DNA of 64,000 nt from Hymenopellis radicata (GCA_015501595.1 JADNRX010000003.1:434001-498000); one strand, 5' to 3'. Positions 44,862 to 58,475 are shown, counted from the stretch's first letter. Made by a program: numbers and translations. The notes: a model not told the origin generated them from the letters alone.

Positions 44862-46110
44862 TTAATTAATCTTAACCACCACCTTCTCCCCGCTGACCTT
44901 GTTGTTTCGTAACAGATCCAGACCGACAGCCACCCGGTCTTTCAGACTGCCTTCTGCGAGCAGCTTCACCCGATTAGGCTGTATGATCCCTTGCTCCAGC
45001 AAAGAAGGCAGGATCTTGGGCATCAGGTTCTCCTTGAGATATTCAAACTGCAAGCACGAGTCAATGCAAGTCATCTTGGAAACGAACGAGAATCTCACAT
45101 CTTGGTAAAGGAACGCACGAACGCCCTTCACAGTCACCCCCTTCGGAAGAGGATTCTCGTCCGCCGGGATCTCCCAATACATCGCAGACGCGTCGCCGTC
45201 CGCGCGCACCTTGCTGCCCCTCTTAATAGGAAGCAGAATTGCCAAAGTCCCCAAAGGGTCAATGACGTGCGCTATGGTAGCGATAGTAGCCTCCGCACTG
45301 ATGCAATCCAGCACGAGAACCACTCTCCCGCTCGCAGCCCCAATGATATCCTCCGTCAACGACGAACTGCGGTAGTCAAACACTTCCCTCGCGCCAAGGG
45401 ACTTTAGGAATTCGTGGTGATGAGGAGAAGCAGTCGCGATGACGTTCTTATACCCCGAAGCACGCAGGAGCTGGATGGCATACTGCCCTGCAGTAGAACC
45501 CGCCCCGTAAATGAGAATCGCGCTGTTCGCGCCTGCCGGAGGCTCTTTCGCTGGATACGACGTCGGGTACGGCAGCCCGAGGTCTGCAAAGAGCGTTCGG
45601 AAAGCCGTGACAAAGTTGTCAGGGACAGTCGCAGCCGCCGCCAACGACATGGATTCGGGGACCTACACGGATCGCCAAAATCAAACTTTTGAAATTGCAA
45701 ACATGAAATAGACACTCGCTCACCTTGGCACAAACACTGCGCGATTGAATACTGTACTGCTGCACCCCTTTCTGCTTCGGGTTTTGGTACGTGAATGCGG
45801 TGACCTGATTGTCAGATGAACATCAAGCCAAGAGATTAATTATATCGCGTCGGTGACTTACTTTGTCGCCCACTTTTAGGTCGTCCACGCCTGGACCAAC
45901 TTCTGCAACAGTACCCGCGGCATTGAAGCCCAAGACAACGGGGTACTCTGCAATCATGTACCCCAAGTCTGTCTGGTATGTATCGAAGGCAATCATGGAT
46001 GCGTATTCGGCTTTTAAGAGGACCTCGCCCTCTTGAGGCTTGGGCGTGGGCACCTGAATGGCCTCAAAGACGCCCAGCGACGTCGTGGCGATGGCGGTGT
46101 GGGTCGACAT
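44862..46110 (-). CDS. Medium-chain dehydrogenase/reductase, quinone-reductase type
   Basis: NAD(P)H-dependent oxidoreductase of the MDR superfamily. The N-terminal GroES-like domain contains TAIATTSLGVFEAIQVPTPK, PVVLGFNAAGTVAEVGPGVD and KVGDKV. The Rossmann domain has IYGAGSTAGQYAIQLLRASG and ATASPHHHEFLKSLGAREVF. The Cys/His/Glu pattern of the catalytic zinc site of alcohol dehydrogenases is missing (GFNAAG in place of GHE..G), so a zinc-free enoyl or quinone reductase is more likely. Introns lie near 45,808-45,862, 45,660-45,720 and 45,047-45,100. No signal peptide. The substrate cannot be inferred and no cluster of tailoring enzymes surrounds it. Confidence 0.85.
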
Positions 46111-46565
46111 GACTGAGTGTGAATTTTGGAAGAACCGTGAACTGTCTCAGCCTTTAAGAGTCGCAGCATTTCACTTGTTTTGTCATCTTGGAGAGTACTT
46201 AGTAAGATGAATGCTTACAGATGCTTATAGATAGCAAACAGAAACCGGATACCTTGATACCCTAAAGAGAAATCTAGAAACGAAAACTTGACGACGTTTG
46301 CGGTGGCGGTGACGCTTTGAAGAAAGGATGTTGATCGCCTTATTTGGGTCTGTAATTGGACGAATTGACGACTCAGTTATTTCCACCAGTTCCGAACGTC
46401 GTTGACTTCACCGAGATTTGCAACCAACATAGCAGTGGCATTCAGAAATCCACAACAACAAACGACAGCTAGCGTTAGTACACACTGCAAAAAAAGACAG
46501 TTGCGACGGATTCCCTAAACGATCCTCCACAACGCAAAGTCATAACACGTATGTACGAAATCCTA
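46111..46565. other. Intergenic, promoter of the MDR gene
   Basis: No coding content seen; it separates two minus-strand genes. Confidence 0.45.
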
Positions 46566-49500
46566 TCATGCGTGACCGCCCATTTGCTGGGGTGTCGGAG
46601 CTCCCTCATATCCATGAGGGACGTTGGGCGGTGGCGGAGGCATCATCATCTGATATGGTACGGCATGTTGTACTGCGTAATGGTTAGCTAGACTCTTTGG
46701 GGATCACGATAGACGTACGTTGAGGGCTTTGATGGTAGTATGTGTGAGCATGCTGGGGGATTGGGGTCGGCGGCATCGACTGTCGAGGACCAGCACCGTT
46801 AGTGGAGGCGGGTACGTTCCGGGAGGCGGCATATAGGCTTGAGCTGCATAGAGACTTAGTACACCCTTGAAAACGTACGGTGTGAAGGACGTACGAGGCA
46901 TCTGCATACCAGGAGGGGCATACATAGCATTGGGAGGCATTCCGGGAGGATAGGGCATAGGTTGCATGAATGGTCCAGGCATGTAAGCTCCGGGAGGACC
47001 GGGAGGCGCCATTCCAGGCATCATAGGCTGATGAATATACCCGTCAAGATATAGATGCACGGAGCTGAAAATCACTTACTTGGCCAGGATATCCGTAGTG
47101 TGGGTAGAATACATATCCACGAGCAGCTGCCTGGGCGGCCGAATCCTCTTCATAGGAAGGAGGAGGCATTGGTGGAGGAACAGGAGGGCCCATATGGGGT
47201 GAATGTTGAGGAGGCTGATGTTGAGGGGTAGGGTACATCTGCATGTAGCGCTTGCCATTATACGGCCAAGAAGCAGCTAGGGCAAAGGAATCAGGCTTAC
47301 GCTCCCCTAAGAATAACTATAAAACGAACATATATGCGAGGCATCGACAACCTTGCTATGCTTGAACGGATTGAAGTCGTCTTTGATGTTAACGGGCGTT
47401 TTCTTGATAACCCGTGTACCGAAGAACGGATTGTTCGGTACTGCCGAAGTCTGTGAGATCATTGTCAAAAATGGAGATGTGGTTGAGCTGTAAGGTACAT
47501 ACAGCCTCTTTCGGTTTTGGGGAGGCCGACGAGGAGGTCATGCTGGGATTGGGAGACGGAGTACCCTGGAGTAGATGGTCAATAATCATACAGGTAGACC
47601 GAGAGGGCAGGTCCAACCGGGGTGAATGCGCTTGCCTTCGGATTAGGTCTGAATGATGAAGCGTTGACATTCAGGCGGTTAGATGGAGAAGCTGGTGCCT
47701 TTAATGGGGCAGACAGCGCAGATTCTTGAACGTTGGCAGGTGAGGCGACGGCACCATTAGTCTTTGCAGCAGTCGCAGACTGTGCAGTAGGTTTCCGAGC
47801 ACCCTTGAAGGGAGGAATGGGCTGAATGACCATAGCTATTGACTTTTTACCGCCGTCCTTCGTGGTTGCAGCAGACGGTTTCTGACCAACAGCTGAAGGA
47901 GGCGGCGGGACGGTCGTCTTGGCTCCGTTAACAATAGCCTTTCGGCTAGCTTCAGCCATGTTCGCTGCCTTGCCGCCTTGCGCACGAGGGGCGCCGGCGG
48001 GCGTAGTCGAACCAATGTTACGTGCCGAAACGGAGGCAGCATCCTTGTTCGCCTTCTCCTTGATAGCCTTTTGCTTCTCTTCGTCCTTGGCCAAAATCGG
48101 AACCAGGTCTTCTGGAATGGGTTTGTTTAGCTATTCAAAGGCGTGTCAGTTCAAGTGAAGCTCTTGGAAAGTAGAAACAGACCTTGAAGCTTTGACTGAA
48201 CTTGACGAGGTCCGCCATTCGCTTATCCATTTCGTTTTTAACCAAAGCCTGTCTCTTCTGGGCTAGTCGTTGCTTCTCGCTTGATACGAATTCGCGGAAA
48301 GCAGGAACCGCATCGGCGGGGGGCTAAACGGGCGTTAGAGTGCAACGTAGTTCTTCAAGAATCCCACACATACCTTTGCTGACCCGGAAGGCGCTGGTGA
48401 CGATCCCTTCGACGACGAAGGGGGTGATTGCGTTTGAGAAGCTGCTGCTGCTGCTGCGCCCTCGGGACCGTTGACAGAAACTTTAGGAACATCACTTTTC
48501 GCCGCGTTGCTAGCAGCAGGTGGCGCGCCAGGTTTACGGGCTCCCGGAGGTACATAGGCGTTTGTTCCGCGGACAACGGCACCATATCTGGATAATGTAT
48601 CAGTAAAGAGGGTACTGGGAAGCAAAAAGCGGACAAACTTGTCCTCTTCGTTTATTCCGCTGTCATCCGCCTGATTCCTCTCTTCAGCGATGTGAGGATT
48701 ACTTGAGGTTGCCTGAGTGGAAAGTTAGGTATAGCCATAACCATCAGAGTGTTCCACTCACACCAACGATCTCATTTGCAATCTTTTGAGCTTTGCGTTC
48801 GCGCTCCTTGAAGTCTGCACCGCTGCGATCAAGTTTCGTAGTGTAGAGTTCCTCGTCGAAACTTGTTTTGACGCCGAAGAGAGATTCATTAACAACAAAC
48901 TGGTCCCAAGAGTGGTTGTTTGAACCGGGCCCAAAGGTCAGGTCGTCGCCTGTACCCAGCTGCGCGTTTGCGGGGACAGGAGCATCGGGCTGCCACGCCT
49001 GAAGCTCACGTTCCCGACCCGCACCTTTCTTCTGACTGATGTCCGCATCGGTGCGGAAAGCTGTTGAAGTATGGATTAGACGAGGATACCGTAATAGGTG
49101 ATGAGCTCACTTTCGCCATTTGTCAGTTTGGCATCAGCGGGGCCGGAAGCCCATGTCTCGATATTGGTGGAAGCAATGAAAAGCTGGTCTTTGAGAGGGG
49201 CGCCGGAATCGGATATTTCCTTGACGTCCTTGAGGGTTACACCCATGGTGTCACCCTCGCCGCTCGTTGAGAATATTACGCCTTCGTAACGAATGGATGT
49301 CTTGGTCGTGAGAGTGATGGTGGTGCCCTGCGAGAATAATATTAAGTGGTCGACCAGGGCAGATAAGTGGATCAGCGCACCGTTAGACCAGACAGAGACC
49401 GAAGAACGGCATCGTCCGCTCGGACAACACCATTTCCCTGTGCTAAAGGGGGGAATGCTCCTTGAGCCTGTGGCGCCTGGGAAGCTGGGCGGGCAGAGGT

Positions 49501-49663
49501 GGACGACGCGGTAAAAGTGGGAGAGGCCCGTGCGCCATTCCAGGCATTACTGGGCGGTGCAAGGGTAAGAAAGCGAGCATAGCGACACAACAAAAACGCA
49601 CCGAGTCGGTTCTGGTGGGCCTCCCTTGCGCATGGGCTTGGGTTGGCGTGCAGTTGTGGCCAT
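46566..49663 (-). CDS. PBP1: Ataxin-2/Pbp1-like RNA-binding stress-granule protein
   Basis: Regulates mRNA polyadenylation and translation through poly(A)-binding protein. The start MATTARQPKPMRKGGPPEPT is at 49,663. After an intron a linker leads to the Sm-like fold (GTTITLTTKTSIRYEGVIFS, GDTMGVTLKDVKEISDSG). The LsmAD region follows (AFRTDADISQKKGAGREREL, FGVKTSFDEELYTTKLDRSG, ERERKAQKIANEIVG). A charged and Ala/Pro-rich region then contains a clear PAM2 motif (RLNVNASSFRPNPKASAF) for binding the MLLE domain of Pab1. The C-terminus is Pro/Met/Gly-rich (MPGMAPPGPPGAYMPGPFMQ) and ends PQQMGGHA at 46,566. About nine exons are evident. Domain order and length fit fungal Pbp1. Confidence 0.92.
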
Positions 49664-50080
49664 TACTGAGAATTAAGACGAGAAAAGAGAAGGAAGCACG
49701 ATAATTTCTGACGTGACTGATAGCGAATAGGTCGTAACGAATCGAGTCCAGCGCACGAGCCCAGAAGAAGGCTAGCTACAATGCTGGCAGAGCAGCGAAG
49801 AAAGCCTCGAGCAGGACGTCAGAGACGACGGGGAAAGAAAGTGCGGGCACGGGGAAATGGATAGCTGGTTACGAGCTCCTGCACTTGACAAGTCGACGGC
49901 CAAGGCCGAATACAGTTGTTGCCTCGATACAGACCCCGGATACCTCCGATTTGTTTCCGCGCTGGTATTCTTCCCTTAAATATTGGCCATAATTCTCCTA
50001 TGCATTTTGCGTACATTTTCGGTTCTTCAGAACCACTGTAAGTGTGGCGTATTTTCAACTGGAGTGATCGCTGCAATCAA
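49664..50080. other. Intergenic, promoter of PBP1
   Basis: Lies between PBP1 and the 3' end of the MYND gene; no supported gene. Confidence 0.4.
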
Positions 50081-53000
50081 CTACTCATAGCGGAGCTTGA
50101 AGCGAGTGGCCGGGGGCCCTGACGCATGTTCTTCGCTAATCTCGTACCTCATGCCTTGCATAAACTGAAGATCTGGATCATATTCGCGACTACGCCACAC
50201 CTTATACTTTACAATACCTCTTATGGGACTTCCAATCCTTCTTCTGACACGCCACTGAACAGTACCGTACCATCTTGCACCCTGTACACAGCGACTTTGA
50301 CTTTTGTCGGCATAAGAAGCACCGCCGCGCTTCAGGATCCCTTCCAATTGGCTCAAGATAGGAAACCGCAAAGAGCGGGCTCAGCGCAATGGGTGTAACA
50401 TGAGGCGCTAACGGTGCCCAAAGGTCGCGTTTCAGCATGCCCGCAGCATCCTTTCCTCGCCCACAACCGCACAGTGGATCCTGCTCCATCTCCAAGGCCA
50501 ATGGAATCCTCCCTTGGAGCTTGTACTCGCAGTCATCTCCGTGGCTCCAGGATGTACGACAGCGCTCCGCCAACACAGGAAGCAGCTGTTTCCATGCACT
50601 GGTCTCCCGCTTTGACAAACCAAACGAGGCCTTGTTTGCGCCGTTGATCAGACGTCCAAACGATCGTTCAATCTGTTGCAGCAGGTGCCTGGTTAGCGGG
50701 AGGGCATAACCATCACAGATGACTGTATGAGCGCCCACGTCGTAGCGCATGCAGTCCACGAATAGCAATGTATCACAGTTGTTGGTCTCGGTATCAATCA
50801 GCATGAAAACGTCGCGAGGCGGTCCATTCTGGATGCCTGCTGCGCTGACAAGAATACTGTGGATGGTATCCTTCACGTTCATAAGTGCGTCGTCATCTGC
50901 TTGCTTACGAAGCGTCCGTTCGCGCGCAGACATCATGGACCCAATATGAGGATTTAGCCATTCCTTCAGACCTTTAGCGCGGTAGTCAAGTTTTGGGAGA
51001 ATGAAAGGATTGACGCGATGAATATTCCAAAGGCCTAGAGACCCGCCGACCTTCCTCGTCAAGGAGAAATGGTTTAACTTGACGCCATCAGGTCTAGAGA
51101 TACTTGAGGGAGGCAAGATCATCTAGACATGCATTAGCAAGTCAAGACATACCGTCAACTAAAAATGAACTCACCTCAATATAGGATGACTTTCGCGCCA
51201 CACGGAGTCTATTTTTCGTCCCAACAATAGGCAAAGGAAAGAGCACATCCTGCCTCAACGTACCGAGGCATAGACGCATGATGCATGGTGAAATTTGGGA
51301 TATCGTTGGCGTAACGCCGGACTTCAACAACGACTTCGCCTCTTCAGGATGGATATCCACTCGAACTGTCATGGATGTTATCAACTCGCACTCTTCATCC
51401 AGGTCAACTTGCGTCGGCTGCCTATGACCCAAGGCCAGAGATGGTCGGGGTGCGGGCGCATGAGGAGACGCTAGCGGCATAGGACTAGGGCCGGGAAGAA
51501 CATAGACATGTTCCTTGTCCATGAGAGGCGCTTCAAACACACAAAGCTTCAGACCGAGTTTCTTGGTAAGAAGAGCCGTTCCAGGGGTACTTCTGACGGC
51601 CAGTCCAATCTTCATAGACTGGGGAGCCTCAAGCTCCGTTAAGAGCACTGATGGCATGAGGAAAGACACCAACAACGGATCCTCTCCCTGCCATCCCTTT
51701 ACGTCCCGGTGCAAGACGACCGAAGGAGAACTGTCGTTTCCTGCAGGAAATACTTTCCCGAAAAACGCGTGTACAGAGTTGAAGTTGTTCATGGTGACTT
51801 GACCAAGAATATAGGTCAAGAGTGGCGGCGTCCCACTGTCTTTCAATACTTCAAGCTTCTCTCGAGGAACGACGAGGATCACTCGGACGAGTAGAGGTAG
51901 GGATGACCACGCCGCCAACCTGCCTATCTTGCGTGGTGGAAATTGAAAGGAATGCCGCGCAGTGTGCAAATTGTACCGATAAAGCTGGGCACAAAGGTCA
52001 TGCTTGTTAAGCGTATCCATTGGCATCGAACGATCCGCCTCGTCGAATTCAAAAAACCTAGCCATGACGTCCTTCCATTGTGCTTCGTCGATGGCAAGTC
52101 TCGAGCGCACTAGCCGTAGGAGAAGGACAAATGTCTCTCGGGAGTAGTGAACCAAGTTGGAATGCGCGATGGCATGCAGAAGGTTAGACTTGTTCATCTC
52201 GTGAAACTTCATGGAGTCTTCTTGCTCGAAGATGGTGTGATACACGTCATAAAGTAATCTTCCAAGTTGGCGGGGTTGAAACGCAGACGGCGAACTGGCG
52301 TCATCATCACAACTGTCGTAGACGGAGGGTGCCTTCCAAGTAGTGACTTGTTGGAACTGAGTCGCTGATTTTCTCATCACTTCATAACCCATCAACTCGT
52401 GAGTATTGGAACGGGCTGTAAACCCGGAAAAGAAGTCAACTGGCGCGAGCCCAACCAAGGCCGTCAATGTCATCATATCCATGCAAAGAAGGGAGGTGAA
52501 CTCCTTCCTCGCATCGTCGGATTTGAATAAGACGGACTCGGTGTAAAGAACACCTTGGTCTGCATGAAGAAGCGGAATTGCGGGGATCAGGACATTGAGC
52601 AGGCCAATGTGGTCAATCAAGTTGGAAGTCTCGATAGAGTGGAATTTCGTGGGGGCGCTACGCTCGCGATACTCTCCAGCGTCTAGCTCGAGCAGTGTAG
52701 GCAACCACTGCGAGACAGGTATCAGATTCTGCAGCGAGCCGGAGATGTTGAAATGATCTAGCGCATGGCAAAAGGCCATCGCATCTCCAGCCGACATCCT
52801 AATGACAACGCGGGAGTCTTTTATCGCACCCGCCGCCGCAGTGCACCAGTCATCGAACTGCTTCTTGGCATCCGCCAGGACATCTTCCGCTGCGACTTTG
52901 CGTTTGGCGTTGCCAAATACCGCTGCGGTGTGAAAAGGGATGAGAGGATCGGTGCCATAATGAACATTGCAGCCTTCCCCTCCAAGGGAATAGACAAAAG

Positions 53001-53804
53001 TAGGATTCAAAAGCGATGCTGAGGCTACTTGACGACCTTTGCCAAAGGTCGTTCCTGTTTCCCAGTAGCTACGGAACCGTTCGGCCGTTGTGGGAAATGC
53101 GTGGGCCATGAGGGGGCCCGCTGAACGTATCGCCGTACTACTCATGTCTTTTGATCGCGCATTGGCAACCTTGGTGAACTGCGATCGTATAGCGCGAATG
53201 CGGTGTTCTGGCTGCTGGTGAAAGGCGACGTAGAGCTGCCAATGGGATCGCAATTCTGACAGAGTATGCCTGCTGCAGATACGAATGAACTGGCCAATGG
53301 GAGACGCCGCCCAGCGCCCCATCGTCTCAGAATACTGTAACAGTTTTTGACATTGGGTCATGAGGACTTCATGAGACCCAGTATCGATCATGAAATGAAA
53401 GAATATGTTCCAGAGCGTGGTGGGAGCGGGGACTCCGTCATTGATCATGCTGAAGAGCAGAACATTGCGCGCTAGATGACCCCGCAGGTGAACTTTGTGT
53501 ATCTTTGGTAACTGACAGTCATACCAAGGACCGCTGGATCAAAATCACAACAGGTGAAATCGATTCTTCGAGTAGCTGGAGGCAGAGCACTGTCAGCGAA
53601 GATGGAAGGTGAAGCCTGACTTTATTTCTTACCGGCGGAAGGTTCACAGTACAACGTATAAAGGACATTCCGAGGATCGCCACATCCAAGAATCAGGACA
53701 TCAACATTGCCATCTGTCGCTAGATCGCGGGTTAAGGAAACAGCTGAGGTGTTTCCAATGGGATAGTAAAAGTACTTGTCCCGAAAAGCAAGCGGATGGG
53801 CCAT
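50081..53804 (-). CDS. DUF4470 and MYND-type zinc finger protein
   Basis: The N-terminal exon MAHPLAFRDKYFYYPIGNTS ... VDVLILGCGDPRNVLYTLYC, joined by splicing to DFTCCDFDPAVLARNVLLFS, is the DUF4470 signature (methyltransferase-like GCGDPRN). A 768-codon exon (51,142-53,448) forms a large helical region common to this Agaricomycete family. The last part has a MYND finger (CFLCRQKSKSLCTGCKMVRY, CSVACQKKDWKSHKRYC), a protein-protein interaction module. The frame stops at 50,202, but a good 53-nt intron right after YCK allows a last exon GMRYEISEEHASGPPATRFK ending at 50,081. Function unknown; these proteins resemble programmed-cell-death/developmental MYND proteins only in the finger. Confidence 0.85.
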
Positions 53805-54496
53805 GTTATGATGTAGCTTTCGACGACGACGATGAGGAAGAAGGGATACGTATTATGCTAGGCCTGTGGGTGATATGGTCGAGGGAGATGCACGTGCACA
53901 TCTCGCACGCCCGTCAGGCAGGCAGAAGACTGACAACGTAGATGAGGAGCTGACACTAATAGCTTAAATGCGGCGTGTGCACAAAGGTACCGAATCTTCA
54001 CTGGCAGCTCCTCGTGAGACTAGGATTTTGGCCATTGAAAAGAGCAAAGAACGGGTGATAAGGACAAGTTGGGCCTCAATACGGACTTGAATATAGAGAA
54101 CTGATGGCAGTGATGTTTAACGATGAAACGATGTCATAAGCGTCTGTTCCGGATTGGGTTATGGCCTTCTCGGACTACTCGGACTACTGGGATACTCGGG
54201 TCTAAGTACGCCCTACCTCATTCGCGTATCCTTCTCGATGTCTTTTACTACTCATATCTTCACTCATGATAGACTCATCTCGCCCGTTGCTCTCGAACTT
54301 GAGTATTTAAGCCATGTATTTACGGTGCTGATCCTACAATCAACGCCGAATGTCATCGACTTGACTACTCCGATCTGTTTACCTTGTACACAAAACAGCT
54401 CGATTCGACACACATTTCAAGGGTACTGATAAGGCTACCAAATGGTGGATATGATAGATTACGAAAAAAATAAACATAGAAGCATTATAAACGTGG
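53805..54496. other. Intergenic, no gene supported
   Basis: Promoter of the MYND gene and 3' flank of the kinase gene. A short CGGACTACT/GGATACTCGG repeat lies at 54,168-54,205. Confidence 0.45.
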
Positions 54497-57400
54497 TTAT
54501 CGCAAGCACGACATTTCCACCTTCTTCAATAAACCCTTCAAAGTACCACTCGTGCGATTACAATTAGACTGCAGCCACGCCTCCATCCTCTTCCTCAGCG
54601 AGCTCAGCTCAGACGTTATGGGCATCTCTCCGTTCCCAAATTGACCTGGATTCAACAGAAGCTCAAAAAATTCTGTCCAAAGCTCGGTCTGCCAATAGCG
54701 CTTCAAAGGCGTCGCTACCTTGTAACGCCCGCCAGCCGATATGACAGAATCCGCCTGGATATACTTTCCAAACAAGAGACAGTACACGATTCCCGCGAGG
54801 CCGAAATAATCGGTTTGGTGCGTCCAGGGTCTATCTTCGCGTATCTCGAAGCAATCCCGCGCGTCTGTTGCCCAATCTGCTATAAATTGTTGACCGTTGG
54901 GGAAAAGACGCGTATTGATTGTCCGACCAAAGTCGATGAGCTTGATGCCCTTGAAATGCCACCCATCAACCCCGGATGGATCGTACAGGCTCGCCCAGGC
55001 AGATGCACCTCCGGGTACGTCCTCCAGCCGCAATAGACAGTTATCGATCTTGAGATCGCCATGAATGAAACCGGCGTTATGCATGGCTTCCAAAAGCCGC
55101 GTAATTTCGATGGCGAAGAAGAATACGAGTAGTTCGTCCAGACAGGCGCCTTGCTGTGATACCCCGGCAGAAACCGCTTTGGTAACGACGTCGAGCAGGG
55201 TTCCCTGTGCACAGTACTCCAGGACCAGGAAACTTTCATCGTGGAACGCGAAAAGCGCGTGAGGAAGGACTACCGACCGACGCTGCGCCGATGGAAGGAT
55301 GGAATGCAACTTCCGCAGAACGTGGTACTCCCATAGGTTTCTAGGCTTGACAACCTTGAGAGCGACCATTTTCGTATCCTCCTCCAAGTCCTCAAAGTCG
55401 CTGTCGCTATCATCTTCGCTGTCACGAGCCTCGATACTCTGCGCCTGGAAGACAGCCCCAAAGCCGCCTTCTCCAAGTTTGTCTATCACTCTGTACTTGT
55501 GGCCATCCAGAGCAAGCGGAAACGTCGAGCTGAAATCAGGAGCACCGTGACTAGAGCCACCGTTTGCCTTCTGAACCTTCTTCGCGAATTTCTGAAGTCC
55601 GTCTAATAGGGCAGCATCGGTATGACGGAGATCATAATAATGCGGATCAGAAGGCATTAGTGACAACAAAGTGGACATGACCGACGGATCGAAAGGATTG
55701 CATGGATTCGTTGGTCGGAAATTTGACGAGAGAGTCAAAGCGTCAACCAGACTGAGCTGGCCTGTATGCTCCTGTAGCTCCTGCATGTCTGGCTCATCCT
55801 TGGTCGAGTCATCCTCCATCTGGCTGATATGCTTCCACGGTTGGACAAAATCATTAGGGTTCCAGTCTTCCTCGACCTCTGGCAACCCCTCTCGGTCAAG
55901 CATGTTGTCATAATCAGAATCGTATTCTTCCTCGTCTTCGTCGATTCCGTGGGGGTGATCATTGGGGGTGGCGAATACGGAGCGAGTGCTTGTGTACTCT
56001 AACGTCCGTTCCGTGATAGGTGTCATGACATTGAACGCTCCAAAGCGCCCACCTAGTGGGACATCCGAGTACGCGCCAGCCTCCTCGTACTCCGCATAAC
56101 CATCCGACTCCTCCGTGGAAGTGTCGCCGATTGTTTGTTCGAACTCGTCCTCAACAAAACTGCTTCCGTAATCATCTTCATCTTCCTGCTCGACTTCAGA
56201 TCCCTCATACTCTTCAGTCAGGGGGGTACTAGCCGTCGAAGGAGGACTTGGAGAGCGTTCATCTGGAGTGGACGGCACGGGAGAGACTTTAGGCGGAGGT
56301 GATGGTGGTGGTTCATCGCGATATGGCGTGAAGGCAGGCTTGGCTGAAGAAGAGGGTGTGTAAGCAGATGCTTTGGGAGTGGTATCGGGATCATCGTCGG
56401 GAGGGCGACTGAAAACTTTGAATGGGGTTCGCTGGTTTTCGTTAAACGGAGTGAACGTTGGAGTAGGATTGGATTCTGATGAGGGTGTAGAGGAAATGTC
56501 TTGAAAGGATTTGGCCCTCTCGTGGGTAAGGGGTTTTGCCTGAGGTTTGCCGTGAGCCTCTGTGAAAACTTCGCGAAGTGGTGTTTTCGCTGCCGGAGTA
56601 AAGACCTTGGAGAACACATTCTCGGATGGAGGTGGGTGGCTGTTATTAGCGGGTGTCGTGGTAGCGCTGAACGTCGTTGATAGGACGGATCTACTCGTGG
56701 AGGGCGTCTTGTTCGAATCCGAGTCAACAAATGGTACGAACTAGAATATCAATTAAGGGAAAGACGGAGGAAAGAGATCATACACACAAACCTTTGCAGG
56801 CTTGTTCGATTTATTTTCCTTGTGGCCTAGAGGTTCGTCAACATACGGTTTGAAACCTGAAGACAGTAAATGCGCGGAATACACTAAATCATATCACTTA
56901 CCGCCACTTTGTGATCTTGACAGTTCGTTCACAGGCTGCTTGACCGCTGTAAGAGACTCGATCTTCCTCACCGGAGCATACTTGCTGCCAGGCTTGGCGA
57001 CTTTGATGGTCTTTTCTGGTGAATTGTACATTCCGAAAACGTCTGCCAGGGCCTCTTTCGTGTTGATAGTCACCGTTGGTTCGCCGTTCATCATGCTCTT
57101 CCTACGTGCACCAAAGTCGAGCGTCCGGGTAGGCCTTTGGCTCTCGTCATTAAATGATACGCGACTCGACGAAGAAGAACTGGGTGCTGCCCACAGACTG
57201 GATGTTGGCAGCGGGGCCCATTTCTTCCCCAGTAAACCATATGATCTGGCTCGCGCCTCCGCCGAGCAATATTCAACACCATCAGGAGTAAAGAGGAGAG
57301 ACGGGTTATATTTCAGAGTCTCTGGTCGCTTTCCTGGTGCTGGAGGGGCCATCATCACAGCATAACGAGCTGCAGCCGTGGACGGCGGGCTTGAAGGTGC

Positions 57401-57977
57401 CGACGTGGATGGGGCAGAGGCTGGCGAGGGCGCTTGAGAAGAGGGTCGCGTCGCATTTCTGTTCTTGAACTGTTGATAGGTTGTTTTCAGTCTTTCCAGC
57501 GGGCGGACCTGGCGCTTTATCCCCAATCGATAGATCTGTTCAGCGTCACCTATACTAAAAGCGTGTTGGCGACCGATAGACAATTAGTGATAGTACTCAC
57601 CGACCAACTCTCTCCAGTGATTTGGCATATTCCTCGTAGAGAAGCGAGTAGGACACTCCAATATGCTGCTTGGCGAGCAACGCGTACATGTTGATGGCTG
57701 TCGCCGGATCGGATTGCCGGGTGTAAAGCACCCAAAGCTTAAGATAACGCAGATCGCTTTTGTAGGTAGCATCGTTCTTGAAGGTATCCGTGGCCTGCTT
57801 CAGGACCTGCGTGAGGTTGGCATTGGGGTCATTTTCCGTATAGTTTTTTGTGATCCACTGCACGAACTGGACGTAGACGGAGAGCGGGTCCTCCTCCTCG
57901 GTAAGCGCCGACGCTATCCTCACCGTGAATTCGCGCCGCTGGTTTTCGAGGTCGCGCCCAACTTGCGGCGCGGCCAT
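54497..57977 (-). CDS. BUB1: Spindle-checkpoint kinase combining Bub1 and Mad3 features (MADBUB)
   Basis: The N-terminal exon holds the Mad3/Bub1 TPR-like region (PLSVYVQFVQWITKNYTEND, LRYLKLWVLYTRQSDPATAI, GVSYSLLYEEYAKSLERVGR) that binds the kinetochore protein Knl1. It continues AFSIGDAEQIYRLGIKRQVR. Further on, INTKEALADVFGMYNSPEKT resembles the conserved Bub1 motif needed for Mad1 recruitment. A small exon carries a KEN box (EPLGHKENKSNKPAK), as expected for APC/C-Cdc20 inhibition by Mad3. The 706-codon last exon has an acidic linker and a kinase domain with P-loop GEGGFGAVFQ, VALKVVKP, catalytic HGDLKIDNCLL and DFGRT, all intact. Having both a KEN box and an active kinase in one gene suggests that one locus supplies both checkpoint functions. 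It has five or six exons and is divergent from the DUF3433 gene. Confidence 0.92.
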
Positions 57978-58475
57978 GACGATCTTGGAAGGTTGGATTC
58001 CGGCTTGGTTTTGTTTGGCTGCAGCACGCGTCGCGCGTGAGAGTCACGTTACTCGTCGGTATTTTCCGCGACCCTGTGATTGGCGCCCTCCATGAAACAT
58101 GTCAGACTATGATCGACGTCCGAGGACTCCTGCTGGGCGCCAGCTGGGCGCTGCGAGCCTCAATTCCCTACAATTTTCGCGTCTTTATGCTCTAGTTTTG
58201 TTCTTGCCAAGAACAGTCACAGTGGACACACGTCGGAACACGGGAGAATCCCTGGACAAAGACGTATCAGAGATGCACGATGCTTACCAAGGTCCGGAAC
58301 TGAGCCCAACACAAAGCAAGGCCATGCGCCGCGGGTACCGCTTTCAGTGGTAATTGTTGTCTTCGGTAGGAATTGAGTCAATTTGGGACGAAAAGGCGAC
58401 TGCCGAACATTGGATCTGACATGCACGGGATAGCATGTTACAGCACTTTGTTTCCTTCTCCTTACTTCCATCCCA
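57978..58475. promoter_or_regulatory. Divergent promoter region, MADBUB / DUF3433 gene
   Basis: 498 bp between divergent start codons with no supported coding sequence; includes CGCGTCGCGCGTGA at about 58,028, an imperfect palindrome close to the MADBUB start that would match MluI/cell-cycle-box-like elements only loosely. Confidence 0.35.

Noticed and set aside
44862..46110. Secondary-metabolite cluster around the MDR reductase
   Set aside because: Neighbours are housekeeping or structural genes; no polyketide, peptide or terpene synthase is present.
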